Part shown: positions 33,139 to 44,961 of the stretch, one piece after another
Layout of the letters: each line of letters starts with the position of its first letter
Numbering within the stretch: the stretch's first letter is position 1
Origin: Aquarana catesbeiana
Taxonomy: Eukaryota; Chordata; Amphibia; Anura; Ranidae
NCBI RefSeq assembly: GCF_042186555.1
Contig: NC_133328.1
Span: 502,393,993-502,457,992 of the forward strand
Direction: 5' to 3'
Length of the DNA stretch: 64,000 nt
Notes under the pieces: model-generated
Seen by the model: the letters and a program-made list of their open reading frames with translations, nothing else
What the model was told of the DNA's origin: nothing
Database searches by the model: none
Position numbers and translations under genes: made by a program

Positions 33139-33445
33139 AGGTAAGGTAAGGTAAACCACTGTATGTTCAATAGGAATTTACATATGTATTATAATGGCCA
33201 ATAGTCATTATTTTAGCTATGTAGTGACTGCTTTATAAAGAAGCAGCAGCACACTGATGAGGCCATCACTCGGCTCTTCCATCTTGTAAGCATGTTTATG
33301 GTGTTAGATTACAACTGCACTGCACAGACCCAGAGATGTCTAATTGACTAACCTTCCTTCATTATTGCTGTATAGGAGATTACAAAAGGCTGATATAGAG
33401 ATAGATTGGCACTTGAGCTAGTTCTACATGAAGCTACTTTTGCAT

Positions 33446-33506
33446 AGTACTAACCAGGCCCGATCCTGCTTAGCCTCCGAGATCAGATGAGATTGGGCGA
33501 GTTCAG
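33446..33506 (-). pseudogene. 5S rRNA pseudogene fragment
   Basis: Read on the minus strand this matches the middle of vertebrate 5S rRNA: 'gatctcggaggctaagcagg' (one or two changes from the gene's box A region) and 'tcgggcctggttagtact'. About 61 of roughly 120 bases are present. The first 20 or so nucleotides and the 3' third are missing, so it cannot make 5S rRNA. It could be a stray retro-pseudogene or the head of a 5S-derived SINE (SINE3 type). Confidence 0.85.
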
Positions 33507-33599
33507 ACGATGCTAAAAAAAATATAGCAAATAAAAAAGTATAGCATATACAATTGCTACAAAAGCCATATTGTAATGTATTATTTAGAATGTAAAACA

Positions 33600-34250
33600 A
33601 ATATGGCAGAAATGGTTATGACTTAAGGTCCCATTGGAACCAACTTCAGTCTGTCTTGGATAAACATTGGCATATCTTCCTATTGGATCATAGAATGAAG
33701 CACATTGTGGCCCCACATCCTAGATTGATTGCCAGGAGGGTTCCAAGTATAGGGGATGCACTAGTAAATATTGAGTATATCCCCTCACTTAATGCTCAAT
33801 CACACTTGTCTTTGACTACACCTACTTTAGGAATGTTCCCATGTGGGCATTGTAGCATATGTAAGATGAAAGCTTTTCATGATGTGGATGGAAAGTGGAT
33901 ATTTCAGATCCACTCCTTTCTTAATTGCTCCTCCAAATGGGTTGTCTACCAGATCCTATGCCCCTGTGGAAATATATATGTTGATAAGACCAGAAGGGAG
34001 CTTAGGAAGAAGATAGGCGAACATCTCACTAGCAGGATGACAAGTCACTACTTGCCATTAATTTCAGAAATGTTAATGGGGCATCGATGGATGGCTTTAA
34101 ACGTTTAGCCATTTATCATTTGGACTTGCCTGAGAGAAGGGGTGACAGGGAAAAAATCTTACTACAAAAGGAAGCTAAATGGATTTTTCTATTGGACTCT
34201 ATGTCCCCTAATGGTTTAAATGATAAGTTATCTCTACAATGCTTCCTATA
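33600..34250 (+). pseudogene. Penelope-like element fragment with GIY-YIG-type endonuclease
   Basis: A frame at 33656-34108 contains FPCGHCSICK, then a segment ending VVYQILCPCGNIYVDKTRRE and LRKKIGEH. That is the arrangement of the GIY-YIG domain at the C terminus of Penelope-like retroelement proteins. The usual Gly in the IYVGKT motif is Asp here. Beyond a stop at 34108, a related continuation (GDREKILLQKEAKWIFLLDS) appears in another frame. The reverse transcriptase part is absent, so only the 3' end of the element remains. Penelope elements retrotranspose using this nuclease for target cleavage. Confidence 0.78.
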
Positions 34251-34286
34251 AGTCCCCAGTCTCCCCTCCTCTATTATAGTTTCCAG

Positions 34287-34956
34287 TAGGGATGAGCCGA
34301 ACACCCCCCGGTTCGGTTCACACCAGAACTTGCAAACAGACAAAAAAATTTGTTCGAACATGAAGACACCGTTAAAGTCTATAGGACATGAACATGAACA
34401 TGAAAAATCAAAACGGCTTATTTTAAAGGCTTATATGCAAGTTATTGCCATAAAAAAGTGTTTGGGGATCCGGGTCCTGTTTCAGGTGACATGTATCAAT
34501 GCAAAAAAAGTTTTTAAAATGGCCATTTTTTCAGGAGCAGTGATTTTAAGAATGCTTAAAATGAAACTAATAAATATTAATATTCCTTTAAATATCGTGC
34601 CTGGGGGGTCCCCTTAGTCTGCCTGTAAAGTAGCACATTTTTGCCATGTTTAGACCAGTACCGCAGCAAAAATAAATTTCTAATGGAAAAAATGTCATTT
34701 AAAATTGCTCACGGCTGTAATGTATTGCCAGAGCCTGACAATATACATAAACAATCATTGAAAAAAACAGCGTGGTTTTCCCCCAGTCCATACCAGGCCC
34801 TTTGGGTCTGGTATTGATATTAAGGGGAACTCCACGCCAACATTTTTAAAAACACTGGCGTGGGGGTCCCCCCCAAAATCCATACCAGACCCAAAGGGCC
34901 TGGTATGGACAGGGGACCCATGCCGTTTTTTTCTTAATTCTGTCATAGTGCTCCCC
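34287..34956. repeat. Family F hAT-like repeat, copy 4, left part
   Basis: Begins TAGGGATGAGCCGAACACCC, the same terminus as 57270, and follows the family modules to about 34956, where 'ttaaccacttcaatac' (a family P type start) interrupts. The broken hAT transposase gene lies 1.2 kb downstream; whether it belongs to the same copy is unresolved. Confidence 0.7.
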
Positions 34957-34975
34957 TTAACCACTTCAATACACT

Positions 34976-35140
34976 ATATTATATATTGTACACTGCACTA
35001 TATACCCTGCACTGTATTATATATACAACACTGACTGCACTATATACTCTGAACTGCAGTATATATACTATGCGGACTGCACTATATACTCTGAACTGCA
35101 GTATATATACTATACGGACTGCACTATATACTTTGCTGAA
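34976..35140. repeat. 42-bp minisatellite
   Basis: Units of 'actgcactatatactctga' plus 'actgcagtatatatactatgcgg' repeat about 3.5 times, with small changes. Confidence 0.8.
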
Positions 35141-35142
35141 AA

Positions 35143-36020
35143 ATTGGGCCTTAGGTGTTGGTGGTGGAAGAACACGGTAACCCCTCACAGTCACTCTTGT
35201 TGGGCGCAGGAGCGGGCCCTGATGTTAAATATTATATAAAAAATTGTAATTACATGCCCCTGTTAAACAGGGACAGAAAAATTGGGCCTTTGGTTTTGAT
35301 GGTGCCACAACACTGTAACCCCTCACAATTATGCCCTGTACACACGATCGGACATTGATCAGACATTCCGACAACAAAATCCATGGATTTTTTCAGACGG
35401 ATGTTGGCTCAAACTTGTCTTGCATACACACGGTCGTACAAAGTTGTCGGAAAATCCGATTATTCTGAACACAGTGACGTAAAACACATACGTCGGGACT
35501 ATAAATGGGGTAGTAGCCAATAGCTTTCGTCTCTTAATTTATTCTGAGCATGCGTGGCACTTTGTGCGTCGGATTTGTGTACACACGATCGGAATTTAAC
35601 CGATTGGATTTTGTTGGCAGAAAATTTTATAGCCCGCTCTCAAACTTTGTGTGTCGGAAATTCCAACGGGAAAAGTCCGATGGAGCCCGCACACGATTGT
35701 AATTTCCGACAACACAATCCGATCGTGCTTTTTCCGTCGGAAAATCCGACCGTGTGTACAGGCCATTACTCTTGTTGGGCGCAGGAATGATCCTTGCTGT
35801 TAAATATTATTTTTAAAAAATTTAATTACTTGTCCCTGTTAAACAGGGGCAAAAAAATTGGGCCTTGAGTGGTGGTGGTGCCACAACACTGTAAACCCTC
35901 ACAGTTACACAGTTACTCTTGTTGGGCGCAGGAACGGGCCCTGCTGTTAAATATCATTTAAAAAAATTGAATTGCTTGTCCCTGTTAAACAAGGGCAGGA
36001 AAATTGGGGCTTGGGTAATG
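35143..36020. repeat. 139-bp tandem array, three units, split by a short transposon
   Basis: The start word 'attgggc' (or 'attgggg') occurs at 35143, 35281, 35857 and 36003. After removing the 434-bp insertion and its duplicated TTA, spacings are 138, 139 and 146. Each unit has 'ctcttgttgggcgcagg' and 'ccctgttaaacagggg'. The array lies just beyond the hAT transposase stop codon and may be its 3' untranslated region. Confidence 0.85.
35332..35765. mobile_element. Harbinger-type short element with TTA target duplication
   Basis: Terminal inverted repeats TGCCCTGTACACACGATCGG and its partner (inverse of TGGCCTGTACACACGGTCGG) align without a gap. They are flanked by TTA at 35329-35331 and 35766-35768. 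Neighbouring tandem units supply the empty site ('cctcaca..tactcttg'), confirming the boundaries. It is 434 bp and non-coding. A 3-bp TWA duplication is typical of PIF/Harbinger elements; the larger relative at 23924-25220 has a Harbinger transposase relic. Confidence 0.85.
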
Positions 36021-36171
36021 GTGCTGCCCTAAACCAAAAATATTGTTCAAATCCATTATCATCATGATTGAGAAGGAATAGGATAGGCAGCATAGGCAGT
36101 CTTCATGGGATCCCAGATCCATAGCAAATTCAATGAGTTACATCAGCATCAGGTGCTTGATAGCTACTGAT

Positions 36172-38835
36172 CTAGGACTGTTTCATTTTAATAAATGTGA
36201 GCCTATCAACGGAGTCTGTGGACAGGCGTACTCTTTGATCCGTTACATACTCTCCAGCAGCACTGAATGTGCGTTTAGAGAGCACGCTGGATGCAGGACA
36301 GGCCAGTAGCTCAGTTGTAAATTGAGCAAGTTCTGGCCAGTGATCCAACCTCAAGATCCAGTAACCCAGTGGATGCTCTGTTGGAAAGGTCTCCAAGTCT
36401 GCTCTTGCCCCTAGATATTCCTGCACCATATAATGCAGACACTGGCCATGGTTGCTGGAACCAATCAGACCTTGGTGCTGAGGACTGAAAAATTGTTTAA
36501 AGGCATCGGACAACCAGCCACCTTCTCCACCGCTCTTCCTCTGACTGAAAAAAGCCTCAGAAACACATTGTCCAGCACCAGGAAATGGTAACCTCCCAGT
36601 GTCTAGAAATGCATTACACAAACTTTTTTTCTAGGCCTCCTGAGTTCTGCAACCTTACCTTTGTAATGTAGATCAAGAAGAGTTGCCAGCCAGTAATGAT
36701 CCCTCTCCTTAATACCACGAATCCTAGGGTATTTTTGCAGGCTTTGCAGAATCAGGGAGGCCATGCAGCATAAGTTTGCAGAGGCATTTGATTCTGAGTC
36801 CTCTGGGTCACTAAGGATCACATTATCCGTAACTACCTCCTCCCAGCCACATACAACTCCTTGGGTTTCTGGGGACTGAAAACCATCCCCTGAAGACTGC
36901 TGCTGAGTTTTATCCTCTACATTCATGCTGACACAATCCTCCTCTTCTTCCTGTGTGTTTGGCGGGCCCACAGGAATGCTATCTGAATAAAGGGGGCCTT
37001 GAAAGGTAAGGTAGTCCTCCTCTTCCTCCCGCTGTTCTGCCTCAAGTGCCCTGTCCATGATTCCACAAAGCGTGTGCTCCAGCAGGAAGACTAGAGGGAC
37101 AGTGTCACTGATGCATGCATTGTCGCTGCTCACCATCCTTGTGGCCTCCTAAAATGGTGACAGAACAGTGCATGCATACTTGATCAGTAGCCACTGGCAT
37201 GGCAGAAAGAAGCCAAGCTCCCCTGATCCTGTCCTGGTGCTATACTTTCACAGGTACTCATTGATGGCCCTCTGCTGTGTGTGCAGCTGCTGCAGCATTG
37301 CCAACATTGAGTTCCACCTGGTGGGCATGTCACAAATGAGGCGGTTGATGGGCAGGCTGCATTCCCTTTGAATGTCCACAGACTTTTCTGGCCTGCCTCA
37401 GGAGATCTTGTAAGCCTGGGTACCTGGTCAAGAAATGCTGCACCACCAAATTCAGGACGTGTGCCAAACATGGAACATGGGTCAAGTGTCCCTGTCGGAG
37501 GGTGGAGAGAAGGCTGATACCATTGTCGCATACAACCATTCCTGGCTGAAGCTGGCGTGGCATTAACCACCTCTGAGCCTGCCCCTGCAGAGCTGACAGA
37601 ATCTCTGCCCCAGGGTGTCTCCTGTCCCCTAGGCAGACCAACTCAAGCACCGCATGACATCTTTTTGCCTGACTGCTTGCGTAGCCCCTTGAACGTTTAG
37701 GGAGCACTGCTGGTTCAGAGGACAATTCTTCAGAAGAGGCCATAGAGGAAGAAGAAGAGGAGGGAGGGGAGCATACAGATGTTGTGGCAGAATCACCACT
37801 AGCTTTTTGGAAGCATGGTGGTGGAACAAGCTCCAACACTGAACCCTGTCCTGCATGTTTCCCAGCTGCCAGCAGATTTACCCAGTGCACCATGAAGGAA
37901 AGGTAACATCCCTGCCCATGCCTGTGGGACCATGAGTCAGCGGTAATATACTGCTGACTGCCCTGTCCAACGAGGCCAAAACATTGCCTTCCACATGGCA
38001 GTAGAGAGCCTTATGTGAAAAGAAATGGCATTTTGGAACCTGCCACTGTGGTACAGCACATTCCACAAATTCACAAAAGGGGGCTGAGTGTCCCAGCTGA
38101 AAAGGCAGCAGTTGCAGTGCTAGCAATTTGGCCAAGCTAGCATCTAGATGCCGAGCTTGCTGGGACCAAATTTCTTTGTACGGTTCAGCATTTGTGGTAG
38201 GGAAATTTGAATGATGAAATCAACTGGTGGTGTACCTCTAGCAGATTGGCTGCAAGTACTTGTGACACCTATTGCTATACCTTCATTCCTCTCAGTGCAG
38301 GTTTTTGAGAGGACTGGAGGTATAGTAGGGTTTGAGATCCTAGATGAGGAGCAAGGAGAAGTCTGCCTTTTTCTATGATGTGGAACTTTCAGGTGCTGCT
38401 GCCAACAGACTGCATGGCAGGTCGTCATATGTCTGGTCAAGCATGTGGTGCCCAAGTGGCTGCTGTTCTGGCCACGCTTGATCCTCTTCAGACATGGGTT
38501 GCAAACAGCAATGGTGCGATCTGCTGCACAGGTGTCAAAAAAGGCCAACACCAATAAACTTTTAAAAGTCAGCGGGGAGTCAAGACTCAGCAGCACCTGC
38601 ACCTGCGCAGCTCTGCGGTGTGATGCAATAGGGTGGCTGCCCTTAAGCTGACCCCTTGAGGAGGTCCCACCTCATTGGAGTTGTGCCTCCACCTCACTTT
38701 CCTCCTCTCTTCTCTCAGGCACCCAAGTACGGTCAGTGACCTCAACATCCCCTCCCTCCTCATCACTGGAGCAAACTTGGCAGTATGCTGCAGCTTGGGG
38801 AACATGACTGCCAGTTTCTTGTCCTTCTGTGTCAC
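36172..38835 (-). pseudogene. hAT transposase gene with BED zinc finger, frame-broken
   Basis: A DNA transposase that cuts and pastes hAT elements, making 8-bp target duplications. In minus-strand order: a BED-type finger (about 38144-38602, VCNPCLKRIKRGQ then HLGTTCLTRHMTTCH), the first catalytic Asp in VVCDNGISLLS with CLAHVLNLVV (within 37330-37893), the second Asp in LATLLDLHYKG (about 36680; normally LLDPRYK), and the dimerisation region at the C terminus (CPASSVLSKRTFSAAGEYV, ending IKMKQS at 36172). The pieces sit in different frames with at least three breaks (about 38140, 37880 and 37140-37330), and acidic low-complexity sequence separates the last domains. It is inactive. Terminal repeats of this copy were not identified at the right side. 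Confidence 0.85.
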
Positions 38836-39589
38836 CCCCTCTCTCTAGGCTCACGTTATGATGGTGGAGCTATGAAAGGAGTAACTGTGGACAAGGAGCC
38901 GGTAGAATAGACTGCTTTGGCAGCTGCATTGGAAGGCAAACTACTATGAGCCTGGGTGACAGAGAATGAGGACAGCTTTGTTATCCACTCCACCAACTCT
39001 GCTGCATGTTGTGGCTCAATAACACGGCCAGCAGCAGAAAAAAAAGAACAGTTGCCTACAAACAGCTTTTATCTTGTAAGTGCAACCCACTTATTTGATT
39101 AAATTCAGTTTTTCTAAAGTTACTGAACTATGGGAGCAATTCTTTTTTGTATTTCCGAGTCTTACTAGTAAAGCGGAGGTTCCAGACAATATTAAGGTTC
39201 CTGGGAGACCTATTTTTCCTGATCTTGCCATTATTCTAGTGGTCACAGAGAGCTGGTAAGCAGGCTACTTACTCTCACTTGGGTGTGGAGCTGGATGCAA
39301 ATTGTGTGAAGGATTTTCATGTTTTCCTCTCCTACAGTTTATCATCTATACTAAGCACGAATGGTTGTTGTCCTTTTTTTACCTATGAACTGAAATTTCG
39401 AGACTCTGCTTTAGTCTTTTACTTTTAGCGTCTTTTCACTTGTAAATTTTGCAATTTTGCAATATCACTAGCGCTGCATCTATTTTGTATATATATTTAT
39501 TTGAGTTTGTATTAGACTTTGGGGTGCTAGCAGCTGTGTCCACATATATAGAAGTTTTTTATTGATTGTTTGTTCTAGCCTCTGGGCTG

Positions 39590-39593
<4 letters not shown>
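38836..39593. other. Probable 5' region of the hAT element, then unassigned DNA
   Basis: To about 39050 the base composition and antisense frames resemble the transposase N-terminal region. After that I see AT-rich sequence with no recognisable feature. Confidence 0.35.
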
Positions 39594-39645
<52 letters not shown>

Positions 39646-39649
39646 TAGA

Positions 39650-39680
<31 letters not shown>
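39594..39680. repeat. (TA)n microsatellites
   Basis: Two TA runs separated by 'ctagacca' (about 39594-39645 and 39651-39680). Confidence 0.9.
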
Positions 39681-39685
<5 letters not shown>

Positions 39686-39805
39686 TGCCTGAAGTGTATT
39701 ATATAATGTGCACCACCGCTACACTGAATGCAGAGTATATAGCCCCGTAAGTCCACTGCTACCAACTTCTGAATATGCAAACACAAGCCGATAACACTGG
39801 ACACA

Positions 39806-42076
39806 GAGCCTTGTTGTCCCTTGACGCCAATAAGGCATTTGACAGTGTTAGCTGGAGGTATCTCTGAGCGGTAATATTGAAATTCAGATCTGGAGCCCGT
39901 TTTTTTGCCTGGACGTGTTTGTTGTATATTTCCCCACAGGCAGCCATACAAGTGTCGGACAGGATGTCCCCTGTCTTTGCACTGGGCAGGGGAACTAGGC
40001 AGGACTGTCCCCTCTGCTCTTTGCTCTGGCCATCGAGCCCCTTGCTGCTCAGGTGCGTGATTGTCCACAAGTAATGGGATTTGAATATGGCGAACTGCAT
40101 GAGATCATGCTCTACGCTGACGATATGCTACTCTTTCTGGGGGATGTACATGATTCTTTAACTAGGGTGATGTCCACTATCTCAGACATTGGTCACTTTT
40201 CAGACCTTACTATTAACTGGACAAAACCTGCTCTGATGCTCCTGGATGATGCACCTGTGCAGCGAGCAACGCTTCCCTGTCCTGTTCCGATAGTTACTTC
40301 ATTTAAATACTTGGGCATCCAAATATCCCCTAAGCTTACTGACTACTATAGTTTAAATGTTTACCCATTATCATCCTGGTTCAGAGATAAGATAAATATA
40401 TGGAACAGACTTAAAATGCCTCTGGTGGGGAAAACCAACCTCAACAAGGTGATTCTTATGCCCCAGTTCCCGTATGTACTTCACAACACACCCGTAGTAA
40501 TACTTCTTTAAGATATTCTCACTATAGTGAACTCACTACTATGGAATACACGCCCCCTTGGATTAAGCTGGAACAGCTGCAGTATCCTAGAGATGGGGGT
40601 GGGTTGGCACGCCCCAATTCTTGGCTATACTTTCTGGCAGCACAATTGCAACATTTATTTGGAGCTATGTCCTCTGATCCCAATGGCCCATCAGCTCGGC
40701 TCTTGCTAAAAGGCGCTAGGGCAGAATCGATCCCAGAGGGACTGGAGGCTCAGCTGTTCCAGCGGCCTAATAGACATATGCCCACCTATAGGCTCCTACA
40801 AAAGGTGTGGAATAAGTCTAAACAATTACAAAATGTTAAGGGGTTCACAATATATAGCCCAATTTGGGGAAATAGAGCGTATGATGAACTGGCCAAATGT
40901 CAACAGGAGCCTAGGTGGCGTTCCCAAGGTATCACCCACCTCTCACATATTTTTTATGATGGGAGATTACTCTCTTTCTCAGACCTGCAAAATAGGTTTG
41001 CATTGCCTTCTAGTATGCTATTTTACTACCTGCAACTACAACATGCAATTTGGTCACTGGGTGAGGCAGTAGACTGGGTACAACCCCAATTTTCCATTTG
41101 CTTCAAACAGCTACTGAGACAAAAGGTTTTATCTCACAAAGCTATCTCATGCTTCTGGGAAATTTTTGGGGGGACCATCCCATAAAAGCAATGGCTCTGT
41201 GGGAGGGTGACCTGGGCCCTGTGTCCGGTGATCAATGGGAAGAAGCCCTCCAGTCTGTTAATACCTGCTCTTTGAATGTTGTGCAAAAAGTATCCCTATT
41301 ATATATACTGCTAAGAGTACATTACACTCCTGTTAAACTTCACAGAATGGGCAGACTATCTGACCTGTTATGTTATAAATGTAAGATGGTACCCGGTGAC
41401 CTGGTGCATCTCCTCTGGCAGTGCCCCAAGCTCATAGATACTGGAGTGAGGTTCTTGTCACACTCAACAAGATCTTTCAAACGCATGTCCCCCTTGACCC
41501 AATATGCTGCTTACTAAATGTCTTGGAGGGGGTGATCTCTCGAGCCCCATTAAAACCTGGGAAAGCCACTCTCATGGGTTGGAAGTCCGACACCCCTCCG
41601 ACTATTAAATCATGGATACAACATATGTGTAACACCCTTCTTCTCGAACGGTACATATACCAACATAGGGGGAGACCTGTCAAACTTGACTGGTTATGGG
41701 CCTCTTGGCTTGATACGCCAGGGTTCAGTCCCAAAGAGCTTGTCCAGATGAGGCTTCTTCAATGTTATTAAATTGAGGATACTTAGGAGTATTACCTGAT
41801 TGGAGAGCATAGTAACATAAAGGGGGAGAGCAGGAAGGGTCTAAATGCTAGTACATATATATGGGATTTCTTGTAGTACTGTACCAGTACTGGTACACGA
41901 TTAATGGTTTAATATGTGATATTAGTGACCTTTATTAATTATTTATTTCCTGTTATCTCTATATGCCTTGTCATTTTGACACATGATTAATGACAATGTG
42001 ACAAACGAAAATGTATTGTGGTATAACTGTTATGCATATAACCTTGAAATAAAAACCTTCCGATTAAAAAAAAAAA
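39806..42076 (+). pseudogene. L1/Tx1-like LINE, 5'-truncated
   Basis: It begins abruptly inside the reverse transcriptase at ALLSLDANKAFDSVSWRYL, continues through a decayed GTRQDCPL box (usually GTRQGCPLSP) and the active site YADDMLLFL (about 40113). Connection-type and C-terminal segments follow, with a Cys/His cluster (CYKCKMVPGDLVHLLWQCP at about 41370-41425). Several frame breaks occur (near 39870, 40045, 40510, 41180 and 41420). An AATAAA precedes an A-rich tail at 42066-42076, marking the 3' end. The lineage resembles the L1/Tx1 LINEs of frogs. Being 5'-truncated is the normal fate of such insertions. No activity is possible. Confidence 0.85.
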
Positions 42077-43560
42077 TAGATATCATCCAGTGTATTTCAA
42101 TGGGTAATAAATATAAAAGAGCAAAGGTTAAACCTGGGTGGCTAAACTTTAATGTAAAAAGACATATTAAGAGAAAACATGGCCTTCAAAAAATATAAGG
42201 CAGAGGTGTCATTGTCAGCATTCCAACACTACAAGGAATGCAATAAGAAATGTAAGAATGCAATTGGGGCAGCTAAAATAGACCATGAAAGGCACATACT
42301 GCAGTGGAGGAGAGTAAAACAAATCCCAAAACATTTTATATATATCAACAGTAAAAAAGTGAGGTCAGAGCATGTTGGCCCCATAAAGAATGATGATGAA
42401 TGAGAATTCAACTGTACTAAATGCTGTTTTCTCCTCAGTTCTTACACAGGAAAAGGAGGGATAGAGCAAGCACATGTGTTGTTAGTAACATGTCACAGGA
42501 TGTTATCTTGTCGCTAACAGAAGCTGGGGTCCAGAAAAGACTAGAAAAGCTTAAAACAAATAAATCAACAGGCCTGGATGGCTTACACCGGAGAGCCCTC
42601 AAATAACTCAGTCAGGTTATAGCCAGACTGATATTCCTAATTTTTATGGACAGCATACTGACAGGAATGATACCAGCTGATTGGCGAAAGGCCAACATGT
42701 TACCAATATCCACAAATTTGGAGATGAAAACAGTGTCATTAGTAGTAATCATCAGCATTAGTTTATGAAAGGTTGTTCTTGCCAAACCAATCTGTTAACA
42801 TTCTATGAGGAAGTGAGCTGCCATCTAGATAAAGGAAGGCTAGAAGATGTGGTGTATCTGGATTTTGCAAAAGCATTTGATACAGTCCCCCATAGATGCT
42901 TAATTCACAAACTGAGGTCTGTGGGCATGGACCATAGGATTTGTACATGGCTAGAAAACTGGTTACAGGGGCATGTGCAAATGGTGGTGATAAATAGCAA
43001 ATACTCAGATTGGTCTGGAGTGGTAAGCGGTATACCCAAAGCTCTGTCCTGGGACCAAATCTGTTTAACTTTTTCATAAATGATATAGAGGTTGGTATAA
43101 ATAGCTCAATCTCAGTGTTTGCTGACGACACAAAGATAAGTAGGGAAATAACTTCACAGCAGGATATAGAAACATTACAAAAGGACCTCAAAAACTATTG
43201 GGGTGGGCAATTACATTGCAAATGAGGTTTCATGTTGAAAAATTTAAAGTAATTCACTTGGGACCTAAAAATGTAAATGCAAATTACTCACTAGGTGGAA
43301 AACATTTGGGGGAATCCAGGCTGGAGAAAGATCTGGGGGTCCTAGTAGGTGACAGACACAGAATTTACTCCAGGGATAAAACGATAATCCTGCCACTTTA
43401 TAAAACTCTGGTTCAGCCACATCTGGAGTATTCCATCCAATTGTGGTCACCAATCCTCAGGAGGGAGGTGCGGGAACTGGAGAGAGTCCAAAGAAGGGCA
43501 ACAAAGTTAATAAGAGGACTGGGGGACCTCAGTTACGAGGAATGACTACAAGCACTAAAC
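42077..43560 (+). pseudogene. CR1-clade LINE fragment
   Basis: It starts directly after the L1 tail. Recognisable parts in order: a linker before the RT (HYKECNKKCKNAI), the phrase LEKLKTNKSTGLDGLH, the RT core (VVYLDFAKAFDTVPH with the palm Asp), a corrupted VSGIPKALSW (normally VSGVPQGSVLGP), the active site FADDTKI (about 43118), then LEKDLGVLVGDR, PHLEYSIQLWSP and LERVQRRATKLIRGL. Frames change at about 42405, 42606-42765, 43035 and 43205. It stops after LGDLSYEE near 43545 without the usual 3' end. The sequence is closer to CR1 than to the L2 element in this window. Confidence 0.87.
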
Positions 43561-44492
43561 TAGATGCTTGAGAGATGATAGGACAACATCTATATAGTGC
43601 TTACATAGTCATACACACCTAGTGGCTTTCCTAAACCTGGAGCAGGCACATGATGTACATGTACAGTATATGTACTGTGGTGGGTCGGCAAGTGGTTATG
43701 TAACTCTATCAATAAATGTATGTTGCAGATTGAACTACTTCTTTTGTCCAAGAACCTTTCAGGCAGCCCCCGACCAATCGAAAAAATAAACATTTAGGGC
43801 TGGTGTTCCATTTAAGGATCCATGCACACTAGCTTAAATAAACGCTTCTCCTAAAGGAGTTCAGCATTTTGTCTGTAGAAGCAGCTAATGTTATCCTATG
43901 TGTCCATGTACATTAGGTAGTCTACAGGTGTTTTAAGCTCAGCGTTTAGTGGTGGAAAAAAAAAACCCTTCTGTTTTGTGTTTGTAAGAGCGTGTTTCTG
44001 GCAGAAGAAATGCTTTTTTTTCTGCATTCAAGTTTAATAAATAGGTCACTTGGCAAGTTCATGTCATGCACTTTGCAGAAGTGTAATGAGATTTGCATTT
44101 TTTTCTGCCAAGATCACTGACATTTTTTTTAAGCCCAGTGTGCATGGAGCCTAAATACAACATAAAAACTGTATGTGAAGGAAACAGTGAAGGGATTGCA
44201 GTTATGATAGATGTGTGACTGGAGGGATGATTAATAATATTTTATTGCAGTATGTTAGCTCTAGCATTTAAAGTACCACCAAGATAATGAAACCTAAAAT
44301 GTAATTATATTAAAAGACAAATTCAATTAAAGTGGTATTAGCAATTACTTAAATGTAAAGCATTTTAACTGATTGGACTTTAAAGAAATTCAAAATTGAA
44401 TGTACTTTTACAATCAACTGGTAATTTTTCTAAAGCCAGGACAATGTTTTTTTGGTGAATCGATAAATATCCAGGTTGTGTTTGTAATGTAC
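43561..44492. other. Unassigned sequence with small repeat remnants
   Basis: At 43650-43700 'gtacatgtacag...ggtcggcaagtggtta' looks like the right end of a family P element. The rest has no recognised feature. Confidence 0.4.
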
Positions 44493-44961
44493 TTAAAGTG
44501 ATTGTAAACCTTCTTTTTTTTTTAAATAACAAACATATCATACAGTTCGTTTTGCACAGTGTGGCCCCAAACCTCATCTTCTGGGGTCCTCCTCGCATCT
44601 GTAAACCCCCTGGGAGAAGTGCAGGATGCCAGATTCAACCCCACCCAGCCCCCTCGTTTTACTCACCTGAGCCCTTCGTTCCCTTGGCGGAGACGCATTG
44701 TACCTCTCTGTCCGGGGTTCTCGGCTGTTGATTGGATTTGATTGACAGCAGCGGGAGCCGATGGCTGCGCTGCTATCAGTTTATCCAATCAAGAGCCGAG
44801 AACCCCGGGCAGAGAGGTACAATGCGTCTCCTCCGAGGGAACGAAGGGCTCAGGTGAGTAAAATGAGGGGGCTGGGTGGCCGGTCAGTGTCAGAAGTTTT
44901 TTCACCTTAATGCATAGGATGCATTAAGGTGAAAAAACACGAGGGTTTACAACCCCTTTAA
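44493..44961. mobile_element. TTAA-flanked palindromic element (family Q), 469 bp
   Basis: Begins TTAAAGTGATTGTAAACC and ends GGTTTACAACCCCTTTAA, so the TTAA target and about 20-bp inverted ends are clear. Inner arms at 44645-44735 and 44785-44872 are inverted copies ('cccttcgttccctt', 'gagacgcattgtacctctct', 'ggttctcggct'). A perfect 13-bp-stem hairpin lies at 44903-44931. There is no gene. Confidence 0.82.
44903..44931. repeat. Perfect hairpin caccttaatgcat / atgcattaaggtg
   Basis: Thirteen base pairs with a 3-base loop, near the right end of the TTAA element. A mutated copy survives at 3687-3715. Confidence 0.9.

Noticed and set aside
39559..40068. Second frame with Ile-Tyr runs
   Set aside because: It is antisense to a TA microsatellite and to the L1-like LINE.
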